Shown one piece after another: positions 47,616 through 49,053 of a stretch of DNA of 49,053 nt; the first letter of the stretch is position 1; the number at the start of each line of letters is the position of its first letter. The translations under genes were made by a program, and so were the position numbers. The notes below the pieces were generated by a model. The model was given only the letters and a program-made list of their open reading frames with translations, was not told the DNA's origin and searched no databases. This DNA is from a virus: positions 1-49,053 of IMG/VR virus record IMGVR_UViG_3300025097_000996; one strand, written 5' to 3'.

Positions 47616-48212
47616 TTAGTTTTTAACTAATGGTATAAACCTTTTTACAGCGTTCACATTTATATGTAATTGTTTCGCTATTCTATTTGAGCCTAATCCC
47701 TCAGTTCTTAATTTAATCCCTTTAGCAATTAAAGAATCGGTTATCGGAATACCCTTAGATGAACCGATTTTAACAATCATCGGAATTGGTTTATTTTTAA
47801 AGTGAATAAACCACCTTTCAATTATTGCCATGTTTAATTTATGAACATCATTATTTCTAATTGGAATTGTTACCTTAATTGCATTTTCTGAAAGCATAGG
47901 TTTAATAAGATTTTCTCTCCTATCTCTTTTTACTTCTCCTTTCCTAGACCTATGATGAGCAACGCAAAGAACCCTTGTTTTTAATAACTCTTTATATAAG
48001 TTATCTAAACTCATTTTGTATTGTGCATGTGCAATAGCTTGAACCTTAACACCTTTGAAGTGGTCAAAATCCTGCTGTAGAAATCCCATAGGATTTAAAT
48101 TGTTTGGACATTCTGAATTATCCATAATTCCAACGCACTTAATAATAGGTTTTATCTTAAGCATAAAATCAATATTCCAATACTTGTTTACGTTATATTT
48201 CTTATAAGGCAT
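47616..48212 (-). CDS. HNH-like protein with C-terminal HTH
   Basis: The 198-residue protein has an HNH-type zinc core (CVGIMDNSECPNN, DFDHFKGVK, then VLCVAHHRSRKGE) followed by a helix-turn-helix (KGIKLRTEGLGSNRIAKQLH). This is the layout of intron-less HNH homing-type proteins, but a regulator is possible. AAAGGAGG precedes the ATG. A second HNH protein lies at 7773; the two share only the general core. Confidence 0.7.
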   Translation of the reverse strand: MPYKKYNVNKYWNIDFMLKIKPIIKCVGIMDNSECPNNLNPMGFLQQDFDHFKGVKVQAIAHAQYKMSLDNLYKELLKTRVLCVAHHRSRKGEVKRDRRENLIKPMLSENAIKVTIPIRNNDVHKLNMAIIERWFIHFKNKPIPMIVKIGSSKGIPITDSLIAKGIKLRTEGLGSNRIAKQLHINVNAVKRFIPLVKN

Positions 48213-48230
48213 ATTTTCCTCCTTTTTAAA

Positions 48231-48252
48231 GTGGGAGAAATTAATCTCCCAC
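48231..48252 (-). terminator. Intercistronic hairpin
   Basis: GTGGGAGA pairs perfectly with TCTCCCAC around a six-base loop, directly before the ribosome site of the HNH-HTH gene. Read leftward it is followed by TTTAAAAAGG, so it is more likely a partial terminator or translation control. Confidence 0.5.
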
Positions 48253-48265
48253 TACTATTAATTTA

Positions 48266-48574
48266 TTATTTACTACACTTACACCAATCGACACCATCAA
48301 TGATTCTACAGAGTAAGTCTTGAAGTGTTTTATCTCCACTTGTATTAGTGAGAATGAACTCCTCTACTTTTTCTAAACGAATATCTAAATTACCAACTAC
48401 CATAGTTAGACCAATTATTGCATCGCTTAAGTCTACATGAGTCTTTTTAGTCTTTTCTTCTTCATGTTCTCTTTTATCTTCATCAATGCCATCTTGGTCT
48501 GTACTATCAGGCATTTTTGATACCTTAGATTGTGCTTCTGTCATTTGATTAAAGTCTTTTGCTATATCTAGCAT
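48266..48574 (-). CDS. Unknown acidic protein
   Basis: The 102-residue product has an acidic low-complexity first half (DSTDQDGIDEDKREHEEEKT) and a helical second half ending CKCSK. AAGGAGG precedes the ATG. No family was recognised; probably in one message with the HNH-HTH gene. Confidence 0.65.
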   Translation of the reverse strand: MLDIAKDFNQMTEAQSKVSKMPDSTDQDGIDEDKREHEEEKTKKTHVDLSDAIIGLTMVVGNLDIRLEKVEEFILTNTSGDKTLQDLLCRIIDGVDWCKCSK

Positions 48575-48616
48575 TTTGAACCTCCTTGATTCATTTAATT
48601 TTTATTTGATAACATA

Positions 48617-48645
48617 ATATTAGTTGAATTTTTAACTACAGTCAA
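48617..48645 (-). promoter_or_regulatory. Sigma-70-type promoter, leftward
   Basis: Read leftward: TTGACT (48640-48645), 17-base spacer, TAATAT (48617-48622). The upstream bases AAAATTTGAACTTGTTT nearly match those before the promoter at 47433. Confidence 0.7.
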
Positions 48646-48653
48646 AACAAGTT

Positions 48654-48732
48654 CAAATTTTAGGAAAGGATGGATAGGAAGTAAGGAAATAGGAAAGTAC
48701 CATATCTAATTATCACATATATATCACATCTA
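48654..48732 (-). repeat. Composite intergenic element, copy 6
   Basis: CAAATTTTAGGAAAGG at 48654, a purine tract GGATAGGAAGTAAGGAAATA, then three TATCACA-type repeats (48713-48740). It sits between a promoter and a terminator like copies 4 and 5. Confidence 0.65.
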
Positions 48733-48749
48733 ATATCACAACTAAAATA

Positions 48750-48771
48750 GGGGGAGTATTTCTACTCCCCC
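48750..48771 (-). terminator. Terminator of the partial gene at the right edge
   Basis: GGGGGAGTA pairs perfectly with TACTCCCCC (9 bp) around TTTC; read leftward CTATTTTAG follows. Confidence 0.75.
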
Positions 48772-48776
48772 CATAC

Positions 48777-49053
48777 TTAATCTTCAGGATAACACCCACA
48801 AGGGCTATGCTCACAATAACATATACCATTGGAAACACTTGTATGACCATTTTCATCAGGCAAATGATCATAAGTGTTATTAGCACTTCTAAAGCCCTCC
48901 AAAGCAGTTGGATACTCTTTCAAAGCCTGTTTTAAACCATCTTTTGTTGGCTCATACGTAGCCTTAAAAGTCTTACAATCTTGACCTTCTAAAACTGAAC
49001 CTTTTTCCCATACGCCCCATTTATAAACTGCGTAATTTGTAGGTTCAGGATTA
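48777..49053 (-). CDS. Unknown protein, C-terminal part (start lies outside the window)
   Basis: The frame is open from the window edge for 91 codons to a TAA. The visible part has a conserved-looking core (YKWGVWEKGSVLEGQDCKTF) and ends in a cysteine cluster (CYCEHSPCGCYPED), a probable metal site. No family was recognised. A good terminator follows. Confidence 0.65.
   Translation of the reverse strand, partial: NPEPTNYAVYKWGVWEKGSVLEGQDCKTFKATYEPTKDGLKQALKEYPTALEGFRSANNTYDHLPDENGHTSVSNGICYCEHSPCGCYPED

Overview
The window is a 49 kb piece of a tailed-phage (Caudoviricetes) genome from an AT-rich virus; by eye roughly one third of the bases are G or C. Genes are densely packed with ATGA or TAATG overlaps and AAGGAGG-type Shine-Dalgarno sites. 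The evidence for a tailed phage is a small and large terminase, a portal, a scaffold-like protein, an HK97-fold major capsid protein, an HK97 gp10-like connector protein and an XkdF-like protease. The host is a bacterium: promoters are near-consensus TTGACA-16/17-TATAAT, and the phage carries its own ribosomal protein bS21. The exact host cannot be read from the sequence. Both ends cut through genes, so this is a fragment of a larger genome. No tape-measure, tail-tube, baseplate, fibre, endolysin or integrase gene was recognised, and no tRNA or CRISPR array was seen.

Region 1 (1-12 kb, + strand) is the early and replication block. It starts with a strong promoter and Hsp20, then a sigma-70-like factor, a DnaB-type helicase, a short CHC2/TOPRIM primase, an SSB-like protein, a family A DNA polymerase, bS21, a DUF3310 protein, an HNH protein, a MazG-like protein, RecA, a VSR/DUF559-like nuclease, a Cas4-like Fe-S nuclease and a RuvC resolvase. 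Together these cover replication, recombination and junction resolution.

Region 2 (12-34.7 kb, + strand) holds packaging and head genes with metabolic insertions. The order is TerS, TerL (with a C-terminal zinc knuckle), a class II ribonucleotide reductase, portal, a 1099-residue fusion of a CCA-adding/poly(A)-polymerase-like nucleotidyltransferase with a type IB topoisomerase, an acidic Gly-rich protein, a calcineurin-like phosphoesterase, thioredoxin, a cluster of small membrane proteins, an HK97 gp10-like protein, scaffold, major capsid protein, two beta-rich virion proteins and an XkdF-like protease. Several promoters here have a shared -10-centred motif (YAAAA-nn-TAGTATAATA) without a TTGACA box. 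They are good candidates for the phage sigma factor.

Region 3 (34.7-43.5 kb, + strand) is an accessory run of about thirty small, mostly unrecognised genes. Recognisable ones are an MSMEG_6728/pyrimidine-dimer-glycosylase-like protein, several small Cys-pair (zinc) proteins and a Gp88-like protein. Five consecutive gene junctions carry the same 15-bp sequence, which is at once the last codons of one gene and the ribosome site and start of the next.

Region 4 (43.7-49 kb, - strand) has mostly singly transcribed genes (DUF932, an HNH-HTH protein and unknowns), converging on region 3. They are separated by a repeated composite intergenic element: a GAARTTTTA box, a purine-rich GGAAAGGAA tract, tandem TATCACATC repeats and a GC-rich hairpin. 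Six copies lie between 41.6 and 48.8 kb. The copy at 41.65-41.87 kb also has five GAARTTTTA-like boxes and nested perfect inverted repeats, and could be an origin.

The most unusual items are the nucleotidyltransferase-topoisomerase IB fusion inside the head operon, the six-copy composite element, the repeated gene-boundary cassette, phage bS21, the two promoter classes beside a phage sigma factor, and a nine-cysteine peptide with an in-frame cysteine-rich extension beyond its stop.
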